A stretch of DNA of 7,937 nucleotides from an uncultured Bacillota bacterium (GTDB lineage: Bacteria > Bacillota > Clostridia > Peptostreptococcales > Anaerovoracaceae). The position numbers and the translations under genes were made by a program. The stretch spans positions 1-7,937 of the forward strand of contig CAMNNV010000051.1 of the NCBI GenBank assembly GCA_946546075.1, read 5' to 3'. Position 1 is the first letter of the stretch, and every line of letters starts with the position of its first letter. Positions 1 to 5,585 of this stretch are shown piece by piece. The notes under the pieces were generated by a model that was given only the letters and a program-made list of their open reading frames with translations, ran no database searches and was not told the origin of the DNA.

Positions 1-558
1 ATGGAGAACGTAAACAATAGAAGCAAGAACAGAAACAGGACAAAAGACATCGCCCTTTGCGGGCTTTTCGTGGCGCTGCTGGCGGTATGCTCGTGGATCT
101 CGATCCCGCTCACAGTACCCGTCACACTCCAGACCTTTGCGATATTCCTCTGCGCGGGACTTCTGGGAACGAAGAGAGGCGTAGCGGCAACCTTTTGCTG
201 GATTTTGATGGGAACCATAGGAGTACCGGTATTCGCAGGTTTCAAGGGAGGCCCCGGCGTCATTTTTGGACCTACGGGCGGATACATCGTCGGATTTCTG
301 ATCACCGTGCTCATCGTTGGACTCGTGGCGGACAAGATCAGCAGAAAACCTCTGGTGCTTGGCGTGTCCATGGCTGTAGGCCTTGCGATCTGCTATTTCA
401 TCGGGACGCTTTGGTTCATGTATTTCTATGGCAAAACGACTGGTCCGATCGGATTCGTTGCGACGCTGAGCATCTGCGTGTTCCCGTTCGTGATCTTCGA
501 CGTGATCAAGCTCATCATCGCCGTGTTCCTCACGAAGAGACTGGAGAATCACATCTGA
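1..558 (+). CDS. bioY: BioY, biotin-binding S component of an ECF transporter
   Basis: Integral membrane protein of 185 residues, the usual BioY size. In this family it binds biotin and works with the shared ECF energising module (two ATPases and EcfT), none of which is in the window. Sequence evidence: a short basic cytoplasmic N-terminus (about residues 1-15), then about six hydrophobic segments; the conserved PVTLQTF at 40-46 followed by the G-rich AGLLG loop; the GPTGGY signature at 90-95; and FDVIK at 166-170, which keeps the Asp and Lys of the C-terminal BioY motif. The ATG is the first base of the window, so its ribosome site and any upstream promoter or BirA operator cannot be seen, and a start further upstream cannot be excluded. 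A terminator follows the stop codon by about 35 bases, so the transcript ends here. The family call is secure; biotin as substrate follows from the family. Confidence 0.93.
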   Translation: MENVNNRSKNRNRTKDIALCGLFVALLAVCSWISIPLTVPVTLQTFAIFLCAGLLGTKRGVAATFCWILMGTIGVPVFAGFKGGPGVIFGPTGGYIVGFLITVLIVGLVADKISRKPLVLGVSMAVGLAICYFIGTLWFMYFYGKTTGPIGFVATLSICVFPFVIFDVIKLIIAVFLTKRLENHI

Positions 559-563
559 TAATC

Positions 564-592
564 TTGACCAGAGATTCTATATTGGATATTAT
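564..592 (+). promoter_or_regulatory. Sigma-A type promoter for the YgjV-like gene
   Basis: TTGACC at 564-569 and TATTAT at 587-592 are separated by exactly 17 bases; each differs from consensus by one base. The predicted start is near 599, giving a leader of about 35 bases before the ATG at 634. This start lies inside the left arm of the bioY terminator stem. Confidence 0.65.
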
Positions 593-593
593 G

Positions 594-620
594 AAATGGC
601 ACCTGCAGGTGTCATTTTTT
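594..620 (+). terminator. Rho-independent terminator of bioY
   Basis: A 10-base-pair stem (594-603 with 608-617, one G·U pair at 599/612) closes a TGCA tetraloop around the perfect palindrome CACCTGCAGGTG and runs into T617-T620 (six Ts from 615). It ends only two bases before the ribosome site of the next gene, so bioY and that gene should be separate transcripts. Confidence 0.75.
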
Positions 621-622
621 GC

Positions 623-628
623 GGGAGG
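623..628 (+). promoter_or_regulatory. Ribosome binding site fixing the YgjV-like start
   Basis: GGGAGG sits 5 bases before ATG 634. An in-frame TTG at 619 lies upstream of this site and inside the terminator T-run, so it is not a credible start. Confidence 0.8.
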
Positions 629-633
629 AAATT

Positions 634-1173
634 ATGAGCAGTCTTGTTTTAGCAAATGCGATCGGTGTGATCGTCATAGCGTTGTTCGTGCTGTCGTTTC
701 AGGCGAAGTCGAATAAGAGCCTGAATCTCATACAGGCCGGGGCGAACGGGGCATATTTCTTTCAGTTCCTGATACTGCATGCTTACACGGGGGCGCTCAA
801 TATGCCGATCTACGTGATCCGAAATCTGCTCTACAGTCAGGCGGACAGATGGGAGTGGCTGAAGTGGCGCGGCTGGCCGGTGGTGTTCACGATCCCGGCG
901 GTTTTCGTGCTGTATTACACGTGGGACGGACCGCTGTCGCTGCTTCCGTTCATTGCTCTGGTCGGGGCGAATATCGGTTACTGCCTGGACAATCCGCGGA
1001 CCATACGAGCTTTCGAGATGTTCATGATCATACCGGCCTGGATCATATACGACGTGGCGGTAGGGGCTTACACGGGAGTCCTCAACGAACTCATCATCCT
1101 CACATCGATCCTCGTATCTATCTACCGATTCGGCTGGAAGAATCTTGACAGCAAAGATTATGCAGATAAATAG
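634..1173 (+). CDS. YgjV-like multi-pass inner membrane protein
   Basis: Protein of 179 residues, nearly all hydrophobic, with about six membrane segments (roughly 4-21, 30-50, 80-95, 98-113, 120-139, 144-163) and a short charged C-terminal tail. The layout, including the N-terminal GVIVIALFVLSFQ segment, a following polar SNKSLNL turn, the NxP..IRNLLY region near residues 56-65 and the C-terminal YRFGWK, resembles the YgjV/Imp-YgjV membrane protein family, whose function is not known. Some members have been mislabelled as uroporphyrinogen decarboxylase; there is no such domain here. It is read from its own promoter rather than from bioY. The ATG at 634 was chosen for its Shine-Dalgarno site. 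The family is assigned by eye, from motif memory and topology, so it is less certain than the neighbours. I infer no substrate. Confidence 0.7.
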   Translation: MSSLVLANAIGVIVIALFVLSFQAKSNKSLNLIQAGANGAYFFQFLILHAYTGALNMPIYVIRNLLYSQADRWEWLKWRGWPVVFTIPAVFVLYYTWDGPLSLLPFIALVGANIGYCLDNPRTIRAFEMFMIIPAWIIYDVAVGAYTGVLNELIILTSILVSIYRFGWKNLDSKDYADK

Positions 1174-1199
1174 AGTTGAGGGCGTTTTTCGCCCCACAA

Positions 1200-1335
1200 G
1201 ATACCCTATACTGATACCATACCAAGGGGAAGTTGGTATTAGCAGGGGTATCGTTTAGTGCTGGTACAGGGTGCTCACGGCAGCCGGACGGGAGGGGTAA
1301 CGGACGGCAAGTCAGACATCACCGGCACATAAATG
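1200..1335 (+). ncRNA. Candidate structured RNA, two adjacent stems
   Basis: Stem 1: GATACCC 1200-1206 pairs with GGGTATC 1246-1252, CTG 1211-1213 with CAG 1243-1245, and ATACCAA 1219-1225 with TTGGTAT 1233-1239 around a GGGGAAG loop. Stem 2 starts at the very next base: 1253-1257 pairs with 1330-1334 and GTGCTGGT 1258-1265 with ACCGGCAC 1321-1328, leaving only A1329 bulged. Both imperfect pairs of stem 2 (1253/1334 and 1262/1324) are G·U on the + strand but A·C mismatches on the - strand, so the + strand is the better fold. The 55-base interior is G-rich and not resolved. I do not recognise a known riboswitch or RNA family. It could be a 3' UTR element, an independent small RNA or a dispersed repeat. 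Hand folding only. Confidence 0.4.
1285..1307 (+). repeat. Short direct repeat CGGACGG within a G-rich run
   Basis: CGGACGG occurs at 1285-1291 and again at 1301-1307, a 16-base period, with GAGGGGTAA between. The segment holds five G-tracts of two to four bases, so a two-layer G-quadruplex is possible in the + strand RNA. It lies in the apical part of stem 2. The meaning is unknown. Confidence 0.4.
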
Positions 1336-1340
1336 GATAC

Positions 1341-1370
1341 AAAAAAAGGGCGCCTTCGGGTGCCCTTTAA
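1341..1370 (-). terminator. Terminator of the TMEM175-type gene, perhaps bidirectional
   Basis: A ten-position stem (1348-1357 wait-free with 1362-1368, tetraloop TTCG on the + strand) lies 10 bases beyond the minus-strand stop. Read on the - strand it is followed by an unbroken T-run (A1341-A1347 on the + strand), the normal terminator form, although one pair is an A·C mismatch. Read on the + strand that pair becomes G·U and the loop is the very stable C(UUCG)G, but only three Ts follow before AAAA, so + strand termination would be weaker. Confidence 0.75.
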
Positions 1371-1379
1371 AACGTCTTA

Positions 1380-1961
1380 TTATTCTACATGCACATTCAG
1401 TTTCCTGTCGTAGAGACAGATGAGCACGATGTTGCAAAGCGTGAGCGCTAATGTCACAAAGAGTCCGCTGATCGGTGCAAAGATTGCGCAGATGGCAGCT
1501 ATCGCATAGCCTGCCAGCGTGATGATGCGGATGAACTTGATGACCTGCCCGTCCCGGACGATGCACTTGTTCAGCTTCACGATCGCCCGGCTCTCGATGG
1601 AGATCGTAAGCTGCTCCATGAACAGCACGCCGATGTAGATGAGGACGGCAGCCGGGTTATATGGATCGTTTCCGATGATGCCCGTTGCGAACGGCATCAG
1701 AGTGATGAACAGCAGCCACAGGCAGTTCAGAAGAAAGATCCTGTGATTGATCAGTTCGGCGTTGGCCACACTGTCGTGGTGCTCATGCCAGGCCAGGAAA
1801 ATCTGGGTGAAACTGATGATATATGCCACTAGGATCGGCCAGCGCTCTGCGATGGCGGCAGCCGTGACCTCTTCCGGAACCGCAAGCTCCAGAACCATGA
1901 TCGTTGCGGCGATGGCGACGATACCGTCGGTGATGGCAAGCATCCTGTCTTTATTGATCAT
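1380..1961 (-). CDS. TMEM175-family potassium channel subunit (DUF1211), one-repeat bacterial type
   Basis: Protein of 193 residues with six predicted membrane helices (about 8-27, 43-61, 75-95, 104-120, 143-162, 167-186), matching the bacterial single-repeat TMEM175 proteins, which assemble as tetramers and conduct K+ in characterised members. Family marks: Arg6 and the helix-1 pattern ending in MVLEL; the helix-2 WxxHH motif (WHEHH, about 58-62); and the helix-3 LWLLFITLMPF segment. Odd point: the normally conserved FSD of helix 1 reads I10-T11-D12, keeping only the Asp. The start is ATG 1961: AAAGGAG at 1970-1976 is 8 bases away, whereas the in-frame GTG at 1970 overlaps that site. The gene is divergent from the GMP synthetase gene and has its own promoter. 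The channel fold is well supported; ion selectivity is inferred. Confidence 0.87.
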   Translation of the reverse strand: MINKDRMLAITDGIVAIAATIMVLELAVPEEVTAAAIAERWPILVAYIISFTQIFLAWHEHHDSVANAELINHRIFLLNCLWLLFITLMPFATGIIGNDPYNPAAVLIYIGVLFMEQLTISIESRAIVKLNKCIVRDGQVIKFIRIITLAGYAIAAICAIFAPISGLFVTLALTLCNIVLICLYDRKLNVHVE

Positions 1962-1969
1962 ATCGAACA

Positions 1970-1976
1970 CTCCTTT
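1970..1976 (-). promoter_or_regulatory. Ribosome binding site fixing the TMEM175-type start
   Basis: AAAGGAG on the - strand, 8 bases before ATG 1961. The upstream GTG at 1968-1970 shares its first G with this site and so cannot use it. Confidence 0.75.
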
Positions 1977-1996
1977 GCGAAAAACATAGCAGACTC

Positions 1997-2025
1997 ATTA
2001 TATTACGATATTTTGCGTCGGACAA
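1997..2025 (-). promoter_or_regulatory. Promoter of the TMEM175-type gene
   Basis: On the - strand, TTGTCC (2020-2025) and a perfect TATAAT (1997-2002) are 17 bases apart. The -35 matches 4 of 6 consensus bases. The predicted start is near 1990, giving a leader of about 30 bases. Confidence 0.65.
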
Positions 2026-2036
2026 GGGCGGAATCC

Positions 2037-2066
2037 TTGAAATATGCGGTGCAGATGTGGTATTGT
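2037..2066 (+). promoter_or_regulatory. Promoter of the GMP synthetase subunit gene
   Basis: TTGAAA at 2037-2042 is followed after 18 bases by TATTGT at 2061-2066, which carries an extended -10 TG at 2058-2059. The start would be near 2073 and the leader only about 33 bases, too short for a purine riboswitch. It is back to back with the TMEM175 promoter: the two -35 boxes are 11 bases apart. Confidence 0.5.
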
Positions 2067-2105
2067 TTAACGTGTGTAAATGTAAGAATACCAAGGGAGG
2101 AAAAC

Positions 2106-3095
2106 ATGGCTGAGATCAGACGCCCTGACGATATGGTCAGGATCACAACGCCGGAACTGGCAGACGCTTTTATCGAAGAGCAGGTAAATATAGCAAGAGA
2201 GCAGATCGGGGACAAGAAGGTACTGCTGGCCTTATCAGGCGGAGTAGATTCATCCGTAGTCGCAGCACTGCTCATCAAGGCAGTGGGCAAGCAGCTCGTT
2301 TGCGTACACGTTAACCACGGACTCCTTCGCAAAGGGGAGCCGGAGCAGGTCATAGAGGTGTTCGGCAAGCAGCTGGACGCGAATCTCATATACGTGGATG
2401 CAGTAGACAGGTTCCTGGACAAGCTGGAAGGTGTCGACGATCCTGAGGAGAAGCGCCACATCATCGGTGAAGAGTTCATCGACGTATTTGCAGATGAAGC
2501 TCGCAAGCTGGAAGGCGTAGATTTCCTGGCACAGGGAACCATCTGGCCGGACATCCTGGAGAGTGAAGACGGCATCAAGGCTCACCACAACGCCGGCGGA
2601 CTCCCTGAAGATATCGCAGAGAGATTCGAACTGGTAGAGCCGGTAAGGATCCTTTTCAAAGACGAAGTGCGCGTAGTCGGTAAGCAGCTGGGACTCCCTG
2701 ACAACATGGTTTATCGTCAGCCGTTCCCAGGTCCTGGTCTCGGCGTGAGATGCCCGGGTGCGATCACGAGAGACAGACTGGAGGCAGTTCGCGAGTCAGA
2801 TGCGATCCTTCGCGAGGAATTCGAGAAGGCGGGTCTGGCAGGCAAAGTATGGCAGTACTTCACCGTTGTTCCTGATTTCAAGAGTACAGGAATCACCGAC
2901 GGCAAGCGTACCTTTGACTGGCCGTGCATCATCCGTGCGATCAACACGACGGATGTTATGCAGGTAAGCGTAGAGCACCTTGAACCGGAACTCATCGACC
3001 GACTGGCCATGAGGATCACGACAGAAGTCGAGGGCATCAACAGAGTTCTCTACGACTTCACACCGAAACCACCTGCAACGGTTGAGTACGAATAA
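2106..3095 (+). CDS. guaAB: GMP synthetase ATP-pyrophosphatase subunit (GuaA C-terminal half, GuaAb type)
   Basis: Adenylates XMP with ATP and replaces the AMP group with ammonia to give GMP, the last step of guanine nucleotide synthesis, in the cytoplasm. The protein has 329 residues, against about 510-525 for usual bacterial GuaA: the N-terminal glutaminase domain is absent. What is present is complete. The P-loop SGGVDSS lies at 44-50, then HGLLRKGEPEQV (71-82), QGTIWPD (143-149), HHNAGGLP (160-167), and the dimerisation domain with QPFPGPGLGVR (205-215) and the C-terminal KPPATVEYE that normally ends in KPPATIEWE. Start: GGGAGG at 2095-2100, 5 bases before ATG 2106; the frame stays open upstream to a TTG at 2013, but that lies in the promoter region. 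Ammonia must come from a separate glutaminase subunit elsewhere, or from free ammonium; that is inference. Confidence 0.93.
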   Translation: MAEIRRPDDMVRITTPELADAFIEEQVNIAREQIGDKKVLLALSGGVDSSVVAALLIKAVGKQLVCVHVNHGLLRKGEPEQVIEVFGKQLDANLIYVDAVDRFLDKLEGVDDPEEKRHIIGEEFIDVFADEARKLEGVDFLAQGTIWPDILESEDGIKAHHNAGGLPEDIAERFELVEPVRILFKDEVRVVGKQLGLPDNMVYRQPFPGPGLGVRCPGAITRDRLEAVRESDAILREEFEKAGLAGKVWQYFTVVPDFKSTGITDGKRTFDWPCIIRAINTTDVMQVSVEHLEPELIDRLAMRITTEVEGINRVLYDFTPKPPATVEYE

Positions 3096-3114
3096 TTAAG
3101 AATTACACGAAGAA

Positions 3115-3149
3115 ATCCCCGCGTCATGTCTGACGCGGGGATGGTTTTT
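3115..3149 (+). terminator. Strong terminator after the GMP synthetase gene, likely bidirectional
   Basis: Perfect 12-base-pair stem (3115-3126 with 3131-3142), TGTC loop, then GG and five Ts at 3145-3149. The minus-strand reductase gene stops at 3164 and its transcript would meet the same stem followed by TTTCTTC, a weaker but plausible tail, so one hairpin probably ends both convergent transcripts. Confidence 0.88.
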
Positions 3150-3163
3150 ATATGCTCCGCAGC

Positions 3164-4282
3164 TTACAGCCCCATAACTTCTGCTGCTTCCTTCATGGCC
3201 TCTGCGATAGGAAGGTGCTGCGGGCACTTCTCTTCGCATGCGCGGCACTCTACGCAGTCTGATGCGTGGCGTCCGAGCCATGTGGAATATTCGAACATGA
3301 TGTTGCTTGCCTCGCCAAAGGCTCTCCAGTCATTATAGTAGCCGATGACGCGAGGGATCTCGATCTTCTGCGGACAAGGCATGCAGTAATTGCACCCGGT
3401 GCAGTCGAATCTGATCAGGCTCTTGTATTCCTTAGTGACGGCATCCAGCAGGTTCCTTCCTGTGCCGGAGATCTCCTCGATCATAGGATCTGAGAAGTTC
3501 CAAAGGTTGTCGTCCAGCTGTTCCATGCTGCTCATGCCGCTGAGGATCACGGATACTTCCGGATGGCTTGCGACCCATTTGAAGGCCCACTGAACAGGAG
3601 TCGTATCGGATTCATCCTCGTCCCAGATCTCCTGGATCGAAGGCGGTACAGTCTGCGTAAGTCGGCCGCCCTTGAGAGGCTCCATAACAACGACGCCCAT
3701 ACCTTTGTCAGCCGCATACTTGAGACCTTCTTCGCCGGCCTGGAAATCCTTGTCCACGAAATTGAACTGTATCTGGCAGAAATCCCAATCGTATGCATCC
3801 ACGATCTCTTTGAAAAGATCCAGATTGTCGTGGAAGGAAAAGCCGAGATATTTGATCTTGCCTTCCTTCTTCTTCTGGTCGAGGAAGCTGATCAGATCCG
3901 TCTTCTGCGTCTTTCTCCAGATCGGAGCATTGAGATTGTGGACCAGGAAGAAGTCGATGACATCGACTCCCAGTCTTTCGAAACTCTTGTTGAACAGACT
4001 CTCCTTATCCTCCTCGCTCCGGATGAGCCAAGGCGGGATCTTGTCTGCGATGAACACCTTATCGCGATAGCCGTCCTTCAGCGCCTCGCCGATGATCTTC
4101 TCACTCTTTGGATACGTGAACGCCGTGTCGATGTAGTTGACACCGCTGTCGATGGCTTTGCGGATCATTGCGACCGACAATTCCTGATCGATGCTGCCGT
4201 CCTCTGCCGTCGGCAGCCTCATCGCACCAAAGCCCAGCAGGGATACCTCTTCCCCTGTTTTACCCATTTTTCTGTACAGCAT
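3164..4282 (-). CDS. Aldo/keto reductase with C-terminal two-cluster ferredoxin domain
   Basis: Cytoplasmic oxidoreductase of 372 residues in the COG1453 group common in anaerobes. The N-terminal TIM-barrel aldo/keto reductase domain (about 1-280) keeps the full catalytic tetrad: Asp52, Tyr57 (IDTAFTYP), Lys81 (ADKIP) and His115 (LVHNL). The tail has two 4Fe-4S motifs: Cys294, 297, 300 and 303 (CX2CX2CX2CP) and Cys343, 346, 349 and 353 (CX2CX2CX3CP). The arrangement implies electron transfer between an NAD(P)H or carbonyl reaction and a ferredoxin-like partner, but no substrate is known for this group and I infer none. The start ATG 4282 has GGAGGT at 4288-4293, 5 bases away. It is the second gene of a two-gene minus-strand operon, 28 bases after the unknown gene, with no terminator between. 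Confidence 0.93.
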   Translation of the reverse strand: MLYRKMGKTGEEVSLLGFGAMRLPTAEDGSIDQELSVAMIRKAIDSGVNYIDTAFTYPKSEKIIGEALKDGYRDKVFIADKIPPWLIRSEEDKESLFNKSFERLGVDVIDFFLVHNLNAPIWRKTQKTDLISFLDQKKKEGKIKYLGFSFHDNLDLFKEIVDAYDWDFCQIQFNFVDKDFQAGEEGLKYAADKGMGVVVMEPLKGGRLTQTVPPSIQEIWDEDESDTTPVQWAFKWVASHPEVSVILSGMSSMEQLDDNLWNFSDPMIEEISGTGRNLLDAVTKEYKSLIRFDCTGCNYCMPCPQKIEIPRVIGYYNDWRAFGEASNIMFEYSTWLGRHASDCVECRACEEKCPQHLPIAEAMKEAAEVMGL

Positions 4283-4310
4283 ATATTACCTCCGTAAAAC
4301 TATTAATAAT

Positions 4311-5516
4311 TTACTCTCTTATCGCATCAAGGAAGTCCTCGAAATCCTCGAATCCACTGTGGATGAATTCGTAGAGGATCGGCTCCTTGAACTCGTACTT
4401 GGCCGTTGTCATGAGATACGGCGCCAGAAGGCTCACTTTGAGGCGCCTCTCCATGTTCCGTATATCTTCCAGTGTATATGCTGCAGCGATGAGCTGTCCG
4501 AAATCTGTCAAGTAGAAGATACCGTTGACATCGTTTGAAAGCATGAAGCAGTTGCTGTCCACATGCCCGTTGTTATCTTTGAAGGACATGAAAAGTCTGC
4601 CCGTTTCATGTCGCGACATGATCGATCGGAAGTTGATCGTCAGTTCCCCGAGATTTTCCTCGATATTCTCTTCGTCGAGAAGGACCTCATACACCGTCAC
4701 GAACTCGGATTTCGCCAGTTTCATGGCAGCCTCCGCCGTGCTGATCTTAAAGCCCGAGCAGTATCGGAAGGAAGTGACCTTCAGGTTGCGAACGGAGAGC
4801 TCGGAGACGATGATCTCGTATTGACCGTTCTGTTCTACCAGGGATTCGCAAAGATACGTGATGGTGCCGTCAGCCGACTCTGAGGATATATCGATGACGT
4901 TTTTGCAAAAGGTCGTGCGGGTGTATTTATCATAGATGTCGATGGGGAAATCCCCGTTTCGCAGCCGTTCGGCTGCTCTGTAGTCCTGCCCGAAGCACCG
5001 CATCAGGAAGTAGTTGATGACCTGATAGTTCGAGTGGATCGGTCCGCAGATGGCGGACATCAGTGCTTCTCGTTCGTCTGGGTCCAGTGTGTCGCCCATA
5101 TCCAGCAGGAAGCTGTACTCCTTCGAGTCTGCAGGATCCGGCAGGTGGTGCTGCCTGTTGAATTCTGTGTAGAATGTGATGAGTGCAGCCAGCTGCCTTT
5201 CGTCGATCTCGATCTTTTTGGCTCCGAGGCCGCCGATCATGGACTGCTCGATCTCACGGATCTCATCCATGGTGTCCAGGAAATCATCGGTCCGGAGGCT
5301 CTTGTACGTCTCCAGTCCCGTCTCCTCGCAGTCGATATAAAAAAACTGATGGAAGTCGCAGCGCTCCGGCTCGTCGGGCAGTACCCAATGTGCATGGATG
5401 GCCATGACACCCATAAGTCTCGTGTCAGTAACATATGCTGTCTTCAGTTGTTTGTTTTTCTCGCTTATAGGGGTGAGAAGTCCACCTCTTATGACCTCAA
5501 AAGGTTTATGCTCCAA
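4311..5516 (-). CDS. Unrecognised soluble acidic protein, 401 residues
   Basis: I do not recognise this family. The frame is uninterrupted over 1.2 kb, has a ribosome site, and sits 28 bases upstream of the reductase gene in the same direction, so it is a real gene. The protein shows no signal peptide, no membrane segment, no nucleotide-binding loop and no metal-binding cysteine cluster (eight scattered Cys). It looks like two parts: a D/E-rich half (about 1-200) with short helices, including ERCDFHQFFYIDCEE at 51-65 and a DPDERE helix start at 145-150, and a second half (about 205-400) of alternating strand-like segments such as YEIIVSELSVRNLKVTSF. The C-terminus is an acidic helix rich in Phe and Glu (about 384-401). 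The start is TTG 5516: GAGGT at 5523-5527 is 6 bases away, and the next in-frame Met is residue 35. The role is unknown. Confidence 0.8.
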   Translation of the reverse strand: MEHKPFEVIRGGLLTPISEKNKQLKTAYVTDTRLMGVMAIHAHWVLPDEPERCDFHQFFYIDCEETGLETYKSLRTDDFLDTMDEIREIEQSMIGGLGAKKIEIDERQLAALITFYTEFNRQHHLPDPADSKEYSFLLDMGDTLDPDEREALMSAICGPIHSNYQVINYFLMRCFGQDYRAAERLRNGDFPIDIYDKYTRTTFCKNVIDISSESADGTITYLCESLVEQNGQYEIIVSELSVRNLKVTSFRYCSGFKISTAEAAMKLAKSEFVTVYEVLLDEENIEENLGELTINFRSIMSRHETGRLFMSFKDNNGHVDSNCFMLSNDVNGIFYLTDFGQLIAAAYTLEDIRNMERRLKVSLLAPYLMTTAKYEFKEPILYEFIHSGFEDFEDFLDAIRE

Positions 5517-5522
5517 TTCTTT

Positions 5523-5527
5523 ACCTC
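5523..5527 (-). promoter_or_regulatory. Ribosome binding site supporting a TTG start
   Basis: GAGGT on the - strand, 6 bases before TTG 5516. No ATG or GTG at suitable spacing competes, so the unknown gene probably begins with TTG. Confidence 0.6.
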
Positions 5528-5555
5528 GCTTACAGACCCTCTTGTATTAATCATA

Positions 5556-5561
5556 AGTATA
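5556..5561 (-). promoter_or_regulatory. Possible -10 box for the unknown gene / reductase operon
   Basis: TATACT on the - strand (5 of 6 consensus bases) at a suitable distance from TTG 5516. The position 17 bases upstream (5579-5584) has no good -35 match and overlaps the palindrome at 5573-5585, which would suit an activated or repressed promoter. Weak call. Confidence 0.35.
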
Positions 5562-5572
5562 CCTTATTTTGC

Positions 5573-5585
5573 GTAGTATTACTAC
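5573..5585. promoter_or_regulatory. 13-base palindrome between divergent promoters, candidate operator
   Basis: GTAGTATTACTAC is a perfect dyad with a single central T (5579). It ends exactly where the metK -35 box begins (5586) and covers the expected -35 position of the leftward operon. A dimeric regulator bound here could act on both. I do not recognise the site as that of a known regulator. Confidence 0.4.

Larger units (their letters stand above)
1174..1340. other. Gene-free region with nested inverted repeats
   Basis: I see no open frame with a ribosome site here on either strand. A small GC hairpin (GGGCG 1180-1184 with CGCCC 1190-1194) lies just after the YgjV-like stop but has no T-run. 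Then come two adjacent longer inverted repeats, annotated separately at 1200-1335. No convincing promoter was found inside the region, so if it is transcribed from the + strand it is most simply the 3' end of the YgjV-like transcript. Confidence 0.6.

Noticed and set aside
57..716. Second + strand frame overlapping bioY and the YgjV-like gene
   Set aside because: It crosses a terminator and a promoter and is an out-of-frame reading of a well-conserved bioY.
1180..1194. Terminator directly after the YgjV-like gene
   Set aside because: The stem is only five pairs and no T-run follows it; the Ts are in the loop.
649..1197. Open frame of 182 codons antisense to the YgjV-like gene
   Set aside because: Its translation is rich in Arg, His and Asp, typical of a shadow frame, while the + strand frame gives clear membrane segments and has a promoter and ribosome site.
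1200..1340. Miniature transposon or insertion sequence remnant
   Set aside because: The outer ends do not form terminal inverted repeats and no target-site duplication is evident, so there is no support beyond the internal stems; a genome search for copies could still reopen this.
2013..2105. N-terminal extension of the GMP synthetase subunit from TTG 2013
   Set aside because: It covers the divergent promoters, adds no glutaminase-like sequence, and a good ribosome site points to ATG 2106.
3563..4297. Long open frame on the + strand opposite the aldo/keto reductase
   Set aside because: It is antisense to a gene with an intact catalytic tetrad and eight cluster cysteines; it has no ribosome site and its sequence resembles no family I know.
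5034..5576. Open frame of 180 codons on the + strand opposite the unknown gene
   Set aside because: It has no ribosome site, and it runs through the divergent promoter region. The minus-strand frame is longer, has a Shine-Dalgarno site and is operonic with the reductase.
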